DNA of 64,000 nucleotides from Spinellus fusiger (taxonomy: Eukaryota; Mucoromycota; Mucoromycetes; Mucorales; Phycomycetaceae). The translations under genes were made by a program, and so were the position numbers. Positions within the stretch are counted from its first letter, which is position 1. Every line of letters starts with the position of its first letter. The stretch covers positions 29,044 through 93,043 of the forward strand of contig JALLLS010000113.1 of assembly GCA_025094145.1 (NCBI GenBank), read 5' to 3'. Shown one piece after another: positions 51,694 through 63,126 of the stretch. Below the pieces are notes generated by a model, which saw only the letters and a program-made list of their open reading frames with translations, was not told the origin of the DNA and ran no database searches.

Positions 51694-51853
51694 TGTTGGA
51701 AAAGGGGGATGAAGAACATACACCCCTGAATCTCATAAGACTTTTTATCATAAAAATTAGTCAATGTATCTTAGAAAAAAGTATATAAGCCTACTCAATT
51801 GATAGCAGAAGCAAATTAAGAAATATATATTACATTCCTAAACCACTCCTTTT
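51694..51853 (+). repeat. LTR-like repeat, family B copy
   Basis: It starts TGTTGGAAAAGGGGGATGAAG and ends CCTAAACCAC, matching 3124-3283 in inverted orientation. CDC16 homology ends exactly where it starts. Confidence 0.55.
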
Positions 51854-52430
51854 GCCTTTGGGTTTTTAACAATATGATGAATGAAGAATATTTCCTGGCA
51901 AGAAGTTACTTGTTGTAAGTGGGACTGAATACGTTGAAAATACACAGTTGATTCATTATGACATTAGTTACTGAGCTGCATTGACTGGATTGAGTTTGGC
52001 AACTCTGACTGCAGATGAAAGGCATAAAGACTTGGACTGCTCCTGGCAGTCTCTATGATGTAGTTTTGAAGAATTTTATTGTCATCTAGAGTAGGTATAT
52101 CTTTTTATTTATTTATTCTTATTGTTTGCTCATTTTTATTACTGCTGTGTAGGGAATATGGCCATTCATTTATTTGCTTTGAATTAACAGAAAACTACAA
52201 CGAACAGATTGGTGAGCTGTTTGATTAGACAACCTCAAAATGAAAAGAAGGAGCTTTTCTTTGCAAATGAAGTAGAAGCAACCAAAAAACATGTAGAAGA
52301 CTTTCTTTCAACACAGAAAAGGCTAAGAAAAAAGTTCAAAGAAAAAAAAGATGATCGCCAGGAAGAATATAATGACAGGGAAGAAGTATATTTATTATCT
52401 GTATGAATACAGTCTTATGTAATAAGTGAC
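51854..52430. other. Spacer with unidentified remnants
   Basis: A short plus-strand ORF (52209-52406) is Lys/Glu-rich and coiled-coil-like (FLSTQKRLRKKFKEKKDDR). It may be an exon-like relic following an AACAG at 52190-52194. No family is recognised. Confidence 0.3.
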
Positions 52431-52513
52431 TAAACAAAAGATAAATTTCTATTTTTTATTCTTTAAAAATAAAATAAAGGTCTTTTTCTTTTCTTTTACA
52501 ACTTATTTGAAAG

Positions 52514-53660
52514 ATGACTTCAAGCAATAAAAATCAGCCAAATATTAGTCAAGAACATGAAGATTGTCCTATCAAAAGAAGAAAGCATAATATATTTATT
52601 AGAGGTCAAATCATAGGACAATGGAAAAAACGTGCTACTTATCAAGAGATTTCTGATGATCTTGACATCCCAAAGAGCAAAATAGGCAAGAGTGTCCTAT
52701 TGTATAAAAACAAAGGCACAAATTGACCCAAAATGCATACAGGAAGATCTGAAAAGGTTTCATTTACTTCAAAACGATAGCTAGTTTTGTCTATTTGCAG
52801 GAACCCTATGAAAACAATTGTATATCATTTGAAAAATATGAATGATGCAGGCGTGGATATTTGCCATAGCATATTTCTAAATTACATTAATAGGCTTGGG
52901 TTTTTTTTTTGTGCTCACTATCAAGACAACCTTCATGACACTTACACCTAGGCAAAGACTATTAGAATAGTGTAAAAACAAGGTGGATTAGCCAGTGGAG
53001 AGGTTGAGTAACATTGTTTGGTTTGAAGAATCTTGCTTTATGGTTGTGGACAATGATAAAGGGACTAAAGTGATCAGGAAGAAAGGTGAAAGGTATAAGG
53101 AGCGTCATACACAACAATCATACAATTATGGCAAGGGTTCAGTGATGGTGTAGGGTTGCTTTTGGCATGGAGGTGTAGGACCTCTTGTACTCTTGTACTC
53201 TTGTAGAGATCGATTGATCAAGACACATATGTGAATGGAGTTGCCAAATAATTTCTTCCCTGGTTCCATAAATTGCAAGAGAACCTCAATGAGACCATTC
53301 TCTTCCAAGAAGACAGTACTTCTTGCTACACAGGAGCATATAGTAGGATGGTACAAACAAGAGAGATGTATGATCATATGTTTTGATTTTTGGCCTGCAC
53401 AAAGTCCAGATATTAACCCAATTGAGCATGTATAAGCTTATCTTGAAAGGATTGAGCCATATCAAACAGGTATAACTAATATAAACCAGCCTGAACTATG
53501 CTTGTGCAGTGAATGTGAAAAGATCCCAAATGAATTTCTAGAAAATTTAGTGGATAGCATGCCAAAGAGGTACTCTGCTGTGATGAAGAATAAAAGCTTT
53601 GCTACAAAATACTAAGTAATATTTTCATAATAAAAAATGTAGACAATCATTTAAAGAACA
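52514..53660 (+). mobile_element. Degenerate Tc1/mariner-like element (third subfamily)
   Basis: The 70-aa N-terminus at 52514 has a helix-turn-helix (RGQIIGQWKKRATYQEISDDLDIPKSKIG). Downstream frames are broken, but ETILFQEDS and INPIEH (53407-53435), matching the second and third catalytic regions, remain. Many stops are present. It abuts the next Tc1 element at 53677. Confidence 0.72.
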
Positions 53661-53678
53661 ACTGTTCCAAATATTGTA

Positions 53679-54920
53679 CAGTGGCTTTCAAAATAATAAG
53701 GAAGATTTTTCATGTCCCAGTATACTTTTGTGATAGAAAATACTTATTCTTTGTAATAAAAACACATATTAAACAAACAGTAAAGACTTCAAAATAGGAT
53801 AAAGTATAAAGAAGGTCAAAAGGATAATAAATACAGATTTATTGGGTGGAAACCCTTAATATTTGGTGTTTCCATCCTTGGCCTCAATGACAGCCCTACA
53901 TCTCCAATGCATGCTGGCAATGAGGTTGTTGGTAACCTCCTTGGGAATTTTGTCCAATTCTTGAACCAGGAGAGCCTTCAGATCCTTGAGGGTGCTTGCT
54001 GGGGTCATCCTCTTTCTAATAGTCCTGTACAGCTTGTCCCACAAATGCTCTATTGGGTTCAGGTTGGGGCTTTGTGGGGGCCACCCCTTCATAGTGGCAA
54101 TGCTCTCATTTGCCTTCCACAACCTGGACTCTTTGCTCTTATGACAGTTAGCATTGTCTTCTTAAAGAACATAATTCACCTCTAGATTCAATGCCTTAAG
54201 TTGAGCCAGCTCAGGGCAGTAGTTATCCTTTAAGATCTCAATGTATCCTCTACTGTCTATACTGCCATTTATAGGCACCAACCTTCCAACACCTTCACCA
54301 GAGGAAGAACACCACACCATTACACTACCACCACCAAACTTCATGGTGGGCTTGATGTTTTTTGGGAGCATCCCTTTCTTTTTCTTGTGCACCATTCTGT
54401 TGCAGTTGTTGGTCCTCATCAGTTGGTACTTTGGCTCATTGGACCAAATGACTGTCTTCCAGTCCTCATCTGTTCAGTGATAATGGGTCTTAGCCCAAGC
54501 AAGCCTCAACTTCTTGTGATTATTGGTAAGGGAAGGTTTCTTAACCAACCTACAAGAAAACAGGCCAAACTTCTTCATCATTTTTCTAAAAGTGTTCATG
54601 GACACTTTGGTGATCATCTGGTTGCAAAGCTGATTCATTGTTTCAAATGAATCCCTTGCTATTTTGCAACTGACCTCACTCTTGTTTCTATCATTAAGAA
54701 TGGGCTTGCTCCCAGTACTCTTCTTGGCCTTGAAGCAACCAGTCTCTTTGTATTTCCTTACAATACAGAAAATAGACTGCTTACTAACTCCAAACCTAGC
54801 AGAAATGGTAACATGAGTAGTCCCATTGACAGTGGCCTATTGATCAATGAGACAATGATTATAGTCATCACTATTTATTTTTCCTGTTTCCAATAGGTTT
54901 TTTGGTGTGTTTGGTGGTTG
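53679..54920 (-). mobile_element. Tc1/mariner-like element, cut at its 5' end by LTR-like repeat
   Basis: The end CAGTGGCTTTCAAAAT follows TA at 53677-53678. The minus frame reads MMKKFGLFSCRLVKKPSLTNN, TDEDWKTVIW, FGGGSVMVWCSSSGEGVG, EDNANCHKS and NPIEHLWDKLY, a nearly full DDE transposase. Defects are a TGA at 54474-54476 where Trp precedes DEDWK, Asn for the first catalytic Asp (IWSNEPKY), and a TAA for Gln before EDNA. The HTH part ends at 54921 where the LTR-like repeat starts. Confidence 0.85.
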
Positions 54921-55497
54921 TGATTATTCAGACAAGTAGAAAATAATGAGACTGAACAAAGATAATTTTTATTAAGTGAAGAGTGGTTCATTATTTATAC
55001 TTTTTGTGGGTGCTTATCCTTCAGTGGCATTCTACCTTTTGGTAATTAATGATTAGTCCATGGCATAGCTTATTGATAGATGCAACCATATGGTTGGTGT
55101 AGATGATCTATCCTATGGTAGTTTACATAGGTGTGGCCTTATGGTTGGTGTAGCTGTTCTACCTAATGGTATACTACATGTAGGAGCCTTATGGTTGGTT
55201 CATTGAATAAGCACACCATTATAGAGCCATCTATTATGTCTTCATTTTTAATTGCCTTTGATAGGTCTTATTTAATCCACTAAGGATTTATAGATGAAGG
55301 CAGCTCATTAAGTGTCCAATAATAATTTGAGCTTAGAAGGTTGATTTGTAGTTACAACCAATCAGTGAGATGATACAGAGATGTACTATGGTACCTGTGT
55401 GCACTCAATCTTTCATAGAGTATTCTGAATGTCACAGCATACTACTCATGTTGACCAATTCATGAAGAATCTTTGGATTGAAGTCAAAACATGACAA
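54921..55497 (-). repeat. LTR-like repeat, copy 3 (inverted)
   Basis: On the minus strand it starts TGTCATGTTTTGACTTC and ends GAATAATCA. It shares the TATA box, AATAAA and the palindrome array (for example CAACCATATGGTTG at about 55084) with 1526-2181 and 56021-56649. It lies inverted to copy 2, so the two are not the LTRs of one element. Confidence 0.6.
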
Positions 55498-56020
55498 TCT
55501 TCCTTGTTTTATTGAAAGTGTGAGAGAAGCCAGGTTCTCCTGACTCCCTAGAGAAACTGTTCTCATGACCACTCTAAAACTTTCAAGAGAATAAGGAGTA
55601 AAGTAGCTACTAGATCACTTAATATCTAGTATAAAAACTATTTGTTTTCATCTGTAAATAAAGAATCAATCTTCTTCCTATCTATTTGCTGTGTACTGCT
55701 CCTAATAGCTCAGCTATCTAAGGTATTGTACAAGTCTGGTTTTGGTTCATTTCTTGTTCTGGTCTGCCCATTTCTGTTCCTTGGTTTCTTTGTGTTTTAC
55801 ATGTATATCTGGTCAATATATATTTCCCTGTCATTGTCACTGCATATTACTGGTGATTGTCAATTACTGACTTTATTAAGTCTCTGTCCTACTGAGCTAC
55901 CTATTCTACTTTCCCATCCAGTCACTGTGGTGTTCATTGTGTGTTAGTAGCCCTCCTACCAGAGACCTACATGCTTCAACAAGATCTCACTTGCCCAATA
56001 ATTACAAAAGTGTAATGTTG
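55498..56020. other. Sequence between two inverted LTR-like repeats
   Basis: It contains a TATA-like TATAAAAAC (55630) and AATAAA (55659). A short hydrophobic ORF (55642-55947) shows no family. It may be another LTR end or unique DNA. Confidence 0.35.
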
Positions 56021-56649
56021 TGTCATGTTCTGACTTCAATCCAAAGATTCTCTATTAATTGGTCAACACAAGTAGTGTGCTGTTACATTCAGAATACTCT
56101 ATGAAAGCTTGAGTGCACACAAGTAACATAGTACATCTCTGTATCATCTCACTGATTGGTTGTAACTACAAATCACCTTCTAAAGCTCAGTGTACTATTG
56201 GACACTTAACAAGAGCCATCTTCATTAATAATCCTAACAGAACAATATTGACCTATCAGAGTCAATTGAGTAAAGACTCATAATAATTAATGGTTTCAAT
56301 AATGGAGTGCTTATCCCAGGAACCAACCATAGGGTTGAATCTAATAATACTACAACTAAGTAAAACATATGAGCCAACCATAAGGTGGCAGTTATTAATA
56401 CTACCATAAGGTAGTAATATAGACACCAACCATTTAGTTGTAATTGTGAAGCAGCCATAAGGTTGACTATCATAACTACCATAAGGTAAAATAGATTATC
56501 CTACCATAAGGTAAAATAGATTATCCTACCATAAGGTAGAAGCCACTGAAGGATAAGCACCCACCAAAAGTATAAATAGTGAACCTTTCTTTACTCAATA
56601 AAAATTATCTTTGTTCAGTCTTGTTAATCTACTTGTCAAAACAATCTCA
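56021..56649 (+). repeat. LTR-like repeat, copy 2
   Basis: It starts TGTCATGTTCTGACTTC and ends CAATCTCA, closely matching copy 1 (1526-2181). It truncates a LINE ORF2 that resumes at 56650 on the minus strand. Confidence 0.62.
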
Positions 56650-56789
56650 TACAGAACTCCTTCCATGTCTGTCTCCTACATCTCTGGACTGTATGCCTGT
56701 ATGCCACAGAAGCAGCAGAGTGAGTCACCCAACACACAGCCTTGCTCAAACCATAGGACTTTCTCCAATGTTGGTAGCACCTCTCATGG
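56650..56789 (-). pseudogene. LINE ORF2 fragment, 3' of the Plavaka insertion
   Basis: The minus frame reads HERCYQHWRKSYGLSKAV, then AYRHTVQRCRRQTWKEF. It is the direct continuation of the endonuclease ORF that ends at 60935: with one TA kept, codons GAC-TAC-CAT join in frame. The reverse transcriptase part is missing, replaced by the LTR-like repeat at 56649. Confidence 0.75.
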
Positions 56790-56791
56790 TA

Positions 56792-59700
56792 CACACCCAA
56801 AGATTTTTGGGATATAAAAGGAAATATCCTGAGAATAAAATCAAAATCTTCTTATGATTGGCTAATATATTTGAAAATGCCTTTTTATTGTCCAGATGAT
56901 TGATTTCAAACTCTGCCTGCCTATCAGAACAAAGATAATTGATTTTGCAATTATAAAGTAGAAAATTGGCTGTAAAGACAAAAAATAGAACAAGAATCAC
57001 CCCAAAATTACAACTCAGTCACTGATATTCTTCTCTTAGCATAATTTGTTATCCTTAAGCCCACAGTATTTGCAGCATAACAATGTTTTAAAAAAATATT
57101 TATTGTGGGACTTGCACTCAATTAACTCTAGTGGTCATTGTCCAAAAGAGAGAGCCAAACTTACTTGTGTTGAGAACAGTGCATTCATTCATTGACACAA
57201 TGTCTACAACTTGTTCAACAACTATCTTGTTGAGGGCTACCTCAATGGTGGTGTTCAATGGGAAGATAACATTGTTTCCAATGCTATCTTTTAAACCCAA
57301 GGAAAAAAGAGAGAAAGAATCAGGACCTGCAGCCAAGGCAAGATGTTGAGGGTGGGTGGTTGAATTCTCACCAAAGACAAGTTGGAAGTTGTGGGGAAGA
57401 ATGGTGGCCATATTCTCCCTTTTGTCAATGGTAACAACCTTACCAAAGACAGGCAAAGCACCAGAAAAAAAGGAAAAGAGACTGGCCAGACCAACAACTA
57501 TTCTTTTGGAGCTGCAGTTGTTGTCTGCAAGCTCACAAGACAGAACAAGAGGACATATGTGCTGAAACAGCTTCACCTCAGCACTAGCAGTAAAGAGACC
57601 ACTGTGGCCTGGTACCTGCCAGTAACCACCCTGAAAGATGTGTGTCAAGATACACTTCTTTCCAAAAGACACAGCAACATCCCAAGAAGGTGACTGCCTA
57701 TTGGTGTGCAGTATGTGTTTTTGGATAAACTTGTTGTATTGTTCACCTCTCTCTGTTTTGTATTGAACAGGTGAACCAAACCACAAGATATCTTTGTACA
57801 GGTGGTGGAGGAGATGCAGCTTCAAGGTGTTGCTGATAATTGTCTTCTTTGCAGATGCACTTGGAGCTGGCAAATCATCATACATGATGATAGAAGCAAC
57901 CAACTTTTTTGTGGCAGATCTGACCTTGTCCACATAGATGTCCAGACATGCCTCAATATCCTGCATGTAGAGAAGAGATACAAGCAAACCAAGCTTGACA
58001 AAACAATTAAGGATGATTGCTTTTGAATCATTGTTGCTTATAAGTCTTCTTTGGACCAGGTCACACAGGATGGTGGGCATCTGCTGGATGATGATCTTGT
58101 AGTCTCTTCCAAGATAAGACCCACGCAGGCAAAATGGAGTATGGTGCTTTCTTGTGAAAGCTTTTGAGTTGTAGTTGAAGAATCTTTCTTCCAACTGCTT
58201 CACTTCTTTCTTGGCGTAAAATGGCACCATGCCAACCACAAGATGTTTTGCAACACCAAGAAGGATGGTGTGGAGTATTTCCACTGGGCAATCCATGGTT
58301 GGATCCCACAACTGCAAGGACAAAAGGGCTTTGCCACCAGTCAACTTGTACCCAGTGTCAGAGTTGCTTCTGAGGCTAGCATTGCTGGGGTTGATGGCAC
58401 AATGCTGGTACATCTCCACCAGATCCTCCTTTCTTCTTCTTGCATGAGCATCACCATCCACTCCCTCCTGCTCCACTGTTGCATTTCCACCATTAACCCA
58501 GTAACACTTTCTACATGGCAGCCTAGCCTTAGCACCAAGACTGCATGCCACAGCTGCATGCATAGGGTTGTCTGCCATGAGAAAGTGCACCACACCAACA
58601 ACAAGAACAGGTTTGCCATACTCCACGTCAAACATCTCCACACCTTTCTCCAAGGCTCTAAGGTCCTTCACAAGCTCTGGGAGCATCTCTGTGATCAACA
58701 GCTTGTTGCTGGTGCAGACAAAGAACAGATTCTCAACCTTACACTGTTCTTTGAATGGCATTGCCACAAGAGACATCATACAACTCTCAAACTTATTTCA
58801 CTTTTTGGTTGTATTGCCACTTGTATCATCCAAGAACAAGTTCAGAGGCACACTTTTTACTGGCATGAACTGTCTGTTGGGGTTGGTGGTACTTGTAGCA
58901 ATTTTTTTGAGTGGGTGGTGGGCAGTAGAGTTGGTGTGGGTGTTGTTGGAAAGTTGAATGTCTTTCACAATGTCTAGAATGACAATGGTTCTGACAGAAG
59001 ACAAACCAGATGCTTCTTCATAGGCGTTGGCCATCAATCTACTGCTTGACATGAAAAAGGAGGCAAGCTTGTATGGTGAAGTTACACTTTCACCAGGAGA
59101 GGCATATACTAGATCTCCCACCCAGAGATCCACAGAAATGTTGTTAATGGTGACAGTGACCATTGGGTGCTGGAATAGCAGGTGTGTCTTCCATTTCTCC
59201 CCTTGCTGAGGTAAAACACTCTGTTCAGGTGTTCTGTCTGGCAAGGCAGAGAGCATTGTTGTTTTGAGGGGGTTGGTGGTGAGCAGCCTCAAATGCTTGG
59301 AGGGTTTGTTCATAGAGAACTCCTGGGTGGTGGTGGTAGGGGGCAAGCCCTTGAACTTTTTTACCACTGCAACTTGGTGGGTGGTGGTGGGAAACTTGGG
59401 GACGTTGCTCTTTGCTCTTTTTTCAAGATTAAGAATCCTGTCCAAGGCAGGCATCTTTTCTTGGGGGTTGGCAAGAGTGGCATCTCTTACGTCCTGACAC
59501 AAAGACATAACCTTCCCTGCAAGTGCCTTTGAGAAACAACTTTTGTTCTTGGAAAAGAAATGGTGGAAGATCATTTCTAATCTTGAGGCAAATGGAAATA
59601 CGCCCTCCACAAAGGCAGCCTCCTCAAAAGCATTGCCGCTGCTGTTGAAATCCTTTTCTCCAGCAGCCCAAAGAGGTTCTTCCCCAAGCACATCTTTGTT

Positions 59701-60932
59701 CTTAACAAAAAAACTCCTGGTCATCATCACCTTCCTCTTCTACACAAAAGACTGTGGTGATGGAGGGGAGAGGTCTGTAAAAAATAGAAAGAAATCATGG
59801 TGAGCTTGGTTCTTATCATTCTATGCTTCTGTTTCTACAATAAATACCCAGAAGAAGACTCAGACATGGAACTATTCATAGTAGAGAATGAGCAACATTA
59901 CTTTTAGACTTGAGATTATCCTTACATTTTATGAGTAGAAAGGTGTGATTTCAGATTTCCCTTTGTTTTGAAAATCTTCTGGCAGACAGTGCAGGTGGGA
60001 ATTTCATTCTTCTTGAAGTTGATAGTGGTGAGGGACATGGTAAAAGAGATTTCAATATAAAAACAGAAAGAGAGTGAGCTGTTTGACTTATAAGTTTTGA
60101 CTTAATAAATTATTGAAAAGTGGAGGCTAAAGTGATACATTACCAAAATCAAAATATTTTCTTATTCTTTTGTCTGTTATTCTTTTGTTGTTTTTCACAC
60201 TTCCCACAATATTTGATAATTAATTACTTGTCAAGATGAGCATAAATAAGCAAGGTAATGTGTAGTTATTAACAAAGAAAAACAATAGAAGGAGGTGATA
60301 GACACTACCAAAGGCTATTTTTGAGATAAAAAGGTAAGCAGTGTCATCATCTGGGCTTAAGCTCATTGCAATGTACAAGACATAGTACTGACTCTTCTTT
60401 TAATAGATAGCATATGGCTTATTATTCTCAAGACAAGTATTAACTAAAAGGTAAGCATTCTATCTCTCTTGATTGAACTATTACTAATATACTCTTCTGT
60501 TATTAGATAAGTTAAGACTCTTCTCAAGTCAGTCTCAAGTGGTCTTTTTCCTTCTATACTGTCTAAGGTGTCTAGGCTGTCTGGGGTATACTTCTGAGCA
60601 TAGTTATATATCTTCCAATATTAAAGCATAAGGCTTCTAGGGTATAGATTCTATTGCTATGAAGGAATATACCTAGAACAGCAGTAGCTATAGTAATAGT
60701 ATATTATTAGCTACAGTATTATTAGCTATATTATTATAATAAACAATTTTATTCATAAACAATATTTTTATTGATAATACAATTTGATATTGAGGTATTC
60801 CATAAAAGGTAAGGAAATTTTGGATATTTGCAAACCTTTGATTTCAAGTACAGTCCCATAAAAGGCAAGAGATTTTCATTTTTAAAAGGCAAAGATATCA
60901 TTGCTTAAAGGCCAGAAAAATCTTTGGGTGTG
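56792..60932 (-). mobile_element. Plavaka-type (CACTA-superfamily-like) DNA transposon, 4,141 bp
   Basis: The ends CACACCCAAAGATTTTT (56792) and its complement (60916-60932) form a 17-bp inverted repeat, flanked by TA at 56790-56791 and 60933-60934. The flanks rejoin into one LINE ORF2 frame. The interior holds a transposase gene on the minus strand (57118-60038) and about 850 bp of noncoding sequence shared with the derivatives at 15995, 40966 and 45007. The 2-bp duplication is short compared with classical CACTA elements (3 bp). Confidence 0.85.
57118..60038 (-). pseudogene. Plavaka-family transposase, broken by one TGA
   Basis: Exon 1 (60038-59926) encodes a C2H2 finger (CTVCQKIFKTKGNLKSHLSTH), usual at the N-terminus of Plavaka proteins. 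An intron starting GTAAGG at 59925 probably follows. The obvious acceptor at 59775 does not give the right phase, so another site or a frameshift is involved. The main frame runs 59730-57118. It has VPLNLFLDDTSGNTTKK, then TGA at 58798-58800 where Trp is conserved, then NKFESC and 553 codons more with MADNPMHAAVACSLGAKA, CRKCYWVNGG and CPVEILHTILLGV, the family's catalytic region. Except for that TGA the long frame is open, so the copy is young. Confidence 0.8.
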
Positions 60933-60934
60933 TA

Positions 60935-61921
60935 GTCAAAGGCATCCTGGACATCTTGGCTCCAGAACCAGTTTCTTCTCTCTGACCTAGGAACATGCCT
61001 GCCAACAGATTGATCCAGAGCCTTGTGGATTGCAGAGCTAAACATAGAGCATAGGGAGTCTAAAGGAGGGGGAGAGGGTGACAAAATAAAAGCACTAAAC
61101 TGCTCAACAAGGCTGTCCATTGAGCATGTGAGTGCATCTTTGTAGACCTTGAGAGAGTCAGGCTGCCCAAGCTTGGTGAGATTCCAGAGCAAACAAGGGT
61201 GTGAAGAAGAGGAAGGGCAGGGGGGCATAATTGAAGGAGTGAATGTGAGATGAACCATTTTGTGGTCAGAGCCCAGAGAAAGGTCAAGGGAAACATGCAT
61301 AGAGGGGTTCATAAGGGGGGAGGAGCAAAGAAAGAGGTCAATAACACTTGAGCATATATTACCACCATGTCCAGAGAGCAAAGTGGGCACACCAAAAGCA
61401 TAAGTCTTGTTCAGGCAGTCCATCCCAGATGCAACCAGCCAGTCCAACAGAAGAGTACCATGCCTGGTCACCACAGAGTCACCCACAAACAACCCAAGCC
61501 TGGCATTCATGTCACCACAGATCAGAGTAGAGGATGCCTGAACATTTGTCAAAGGAAGGTCATGGAGAACTGCTAGAGCATTAGTATCAGAGAGTGAAGG
61601 GGGAAGGTATATACAATGGATAAGAGTGTCAAACACAATACATGATAGAACATAGGGGGATGATGAGGGAAGAAGGGAAACAGGATAGGGAAAGGAAGGG
61701 TTGATAAGGAGTGAAATACCCATACTGCCACAAGATGCATTGGGGACAGACTGACCATAAGTGTGGTGCTGCTGTCAAGAAAGGGGAAATGAATGTGGGG
61801 GGAGAAGCCAAGTCTCAGTGATAAAGACAAGGGAGGAGGAGGAAACATGGTGCATAAGCATAGGTATGGTCTGTTTTGCTAGACCATTAGCATTTCACAG
61901 TGTAATTGTCACTGGGTTCAT
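60935..61921 (-). pseudogene. LINE ORF2, apurinic endonuclease-like domain
   Basis: The start ATG (61921-61919) overlaps the ORF1 stop as ATGA. The frame shows the endonuclease/exonuclease/phosphatase signatures NANGLAKQT, FITETWLLPP, LICGDMNARLG, SVIDLFLC and LSLGSDHKMVHLTF. Two TGA stops occur at 61895-61897 and 61775-61777; the first replaces Trp in the conserved LWNANG motif and the second probably also a Trp. The frame is then open to AFD at 60935, where the Plavaka element is inserted. In life this enzyme nicks target DNA for target-primed reverse transcription. Confidence 0.82.
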
Positions 61922-63126
61922 AGTTCAGAGAAGGAGTGGAAGGTGCTGGAGGCCTCAAGCATGTCAGTGTCCATCCTTGTGGGAAGGATATCAGCCAACT
62001 GCTGCTCAGAAATCCAACCCTGCTGGCAGAAGGACTTGGCAACAGCAAAACAGACAGGGGCACAGATGAAACCAATGGCATTCATCATTCTGTTGCTGTG
62101 GACAGACAAGGCCTTGGCAGAGCATTCACTCACCAATAGTGTTGCCAGCTTGGGATCACACAGGTGGACTGGATCCAGGGGGTCAAAGTTGCCAAGGGTC
62201 TTGACACCATAGCCATTCAAGAGTGCCTTGAGCTCTGGTGCATACTCATTATGAACAAGCATGCCCATGACCTTCCTGTCTGGGTAGTGCAAGTCCAGTA
62301 CTCTGGAGTTGTCAATCTTCAGCTTGTTAAGTCTGGCTCTTTGCTCCTTCAGAGGCAGACAAACAGCATTGGGCACATACAGGACTTGGAATCCAGGATC
62401 AGCATCTTCTTTAACTGTCATCCCATGGACAACAGCAGCAATAGCCTTGGCTGTAACAGCCTTCTTCTTCTGAGGCCTAGCCTTGGAGGCACCAGCAGTA
62501 GCAGCCTTGGCATAGGATCCCTTTGTGGAGGTGGAGGCAGCAAGAGGAGGAAAGGCAGAAAAGACAGGCACACCAGGAACAGAAGACACACCAACAGAAG
62601 AAACACCAGGAGCAGAAGAAGCACCAGAAGAAACCAACTTGAGAAGCTCCTCAATCTTCTTCTCTGCAGCTGCCAGAGACTCTCTCAGCTTGACGTTCTC
62701 AGCTTGGACACACTCCAGAGCAGTGAGGTGGGCACCCTGGACCTTGAGCTGTTCTAGGACTATGGTCTGGAAGTCATCTTGGGAACTAAGTTGGAAAGAG
62801 GCACCATCCATGCTGTCCTCTGACAGAAAAGTGTGGTCACGTTTGGCCAGGACACTTGAGGGAACACTGACATCACTGCCAGAAGAAACAGAAGGTGCAG
62901 GCACAGGAGCAGAGACAGAGACAGAGAATGTTTGCAGGCACCTGCAACAAAACTGTGGGGCACCAGAGCAAGAGTTACTACCATTCATGGTAATCTTACC
63001 AGTCTGGTTGCATCTTTTGCACTTTAAATGGTGCAAATTGGTTGAGAATTCATCTTGCAAGTGCTTCATAAGCCTATCTACAGGCTTCAGAGTGTCAGTG
63101 TCACATGACTTGCTGGCACCAATCAT
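61918..63126 (-). CDS. LINE ORF1 protein (402 aa, intact frame)
   Basis: The open frame of 402 codons has a Cys motif near the N-terminus (CKRCNQTG plus CCRC, a possible zinc site at residues about 38-63), a Ser/Pro-rich stretch, a coiled coil (ENVKLRESLAAAEKKIEELLK), a basic Ala/Lys linker, then YVPNAVCLPLKEQRARLNKL, LDLHYPDRKVMGMLVHNEYAPEL, NFDPLDPVHLCDPKLA and a helical C-terminus. The conserved C-terminal block is shared with 2182-2841 and, more distantly, with 1-778 and 39805-40260. It is the RNA-binding, gag-like partner of the ORF2 at 61921. The frame is undamaged, although ORF2 is dead. Confidence 0.75.
   Translation of the reverse strand: MIGASKSCDTDTLKPVDRLMKHLQDEFSTNLHHLKCKRCNQTGKITMNGSNSCSGAPQFCCRCLQTFSVSVSAPVPAPSVSSGSDVSVPSSVLAKRDHTFLSEDSMDGASFQLSSQDDFQTIVLEQLKVQGAHLTALECVQAENVKLRESLAAAEKKIEELLKLVSSGASSAPGVSSVGVSSVPGVPVFSAFPPLAASTSTKGSYAKAATAGASKARPQKKKAVTAKAIAAVVHGMTVKEDADPGFQVLYVPNAVCLPLKEQRARLNKLKIDNSRVLDLHYPDRKVMGMLVHNEYAPELKALLNGYGVKTLGNFDPLDPVHLCDPKLATLLVSECSAKALSVHSNRMMNAIGFICAPVCFAVAKSFCQQGWISEQQLADILPTRMDTDMLEASSTFHSFSEL

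Noticed and set aside
54921..56649. Full-length LTR retrotransposon between copies 3 and 2
   Set aside because: The repeats are inverted relative to each other and the 520 bp between them has no gag-pol.
58798..58800. TGA read as Trp (changed genetic code)
   Set aside because: Host genes in the window (ABC transporter, RAE1, LIN1-like) end at TGA at the expected length, and no host exon has internal TGA. Mutation of the transposons fits better.
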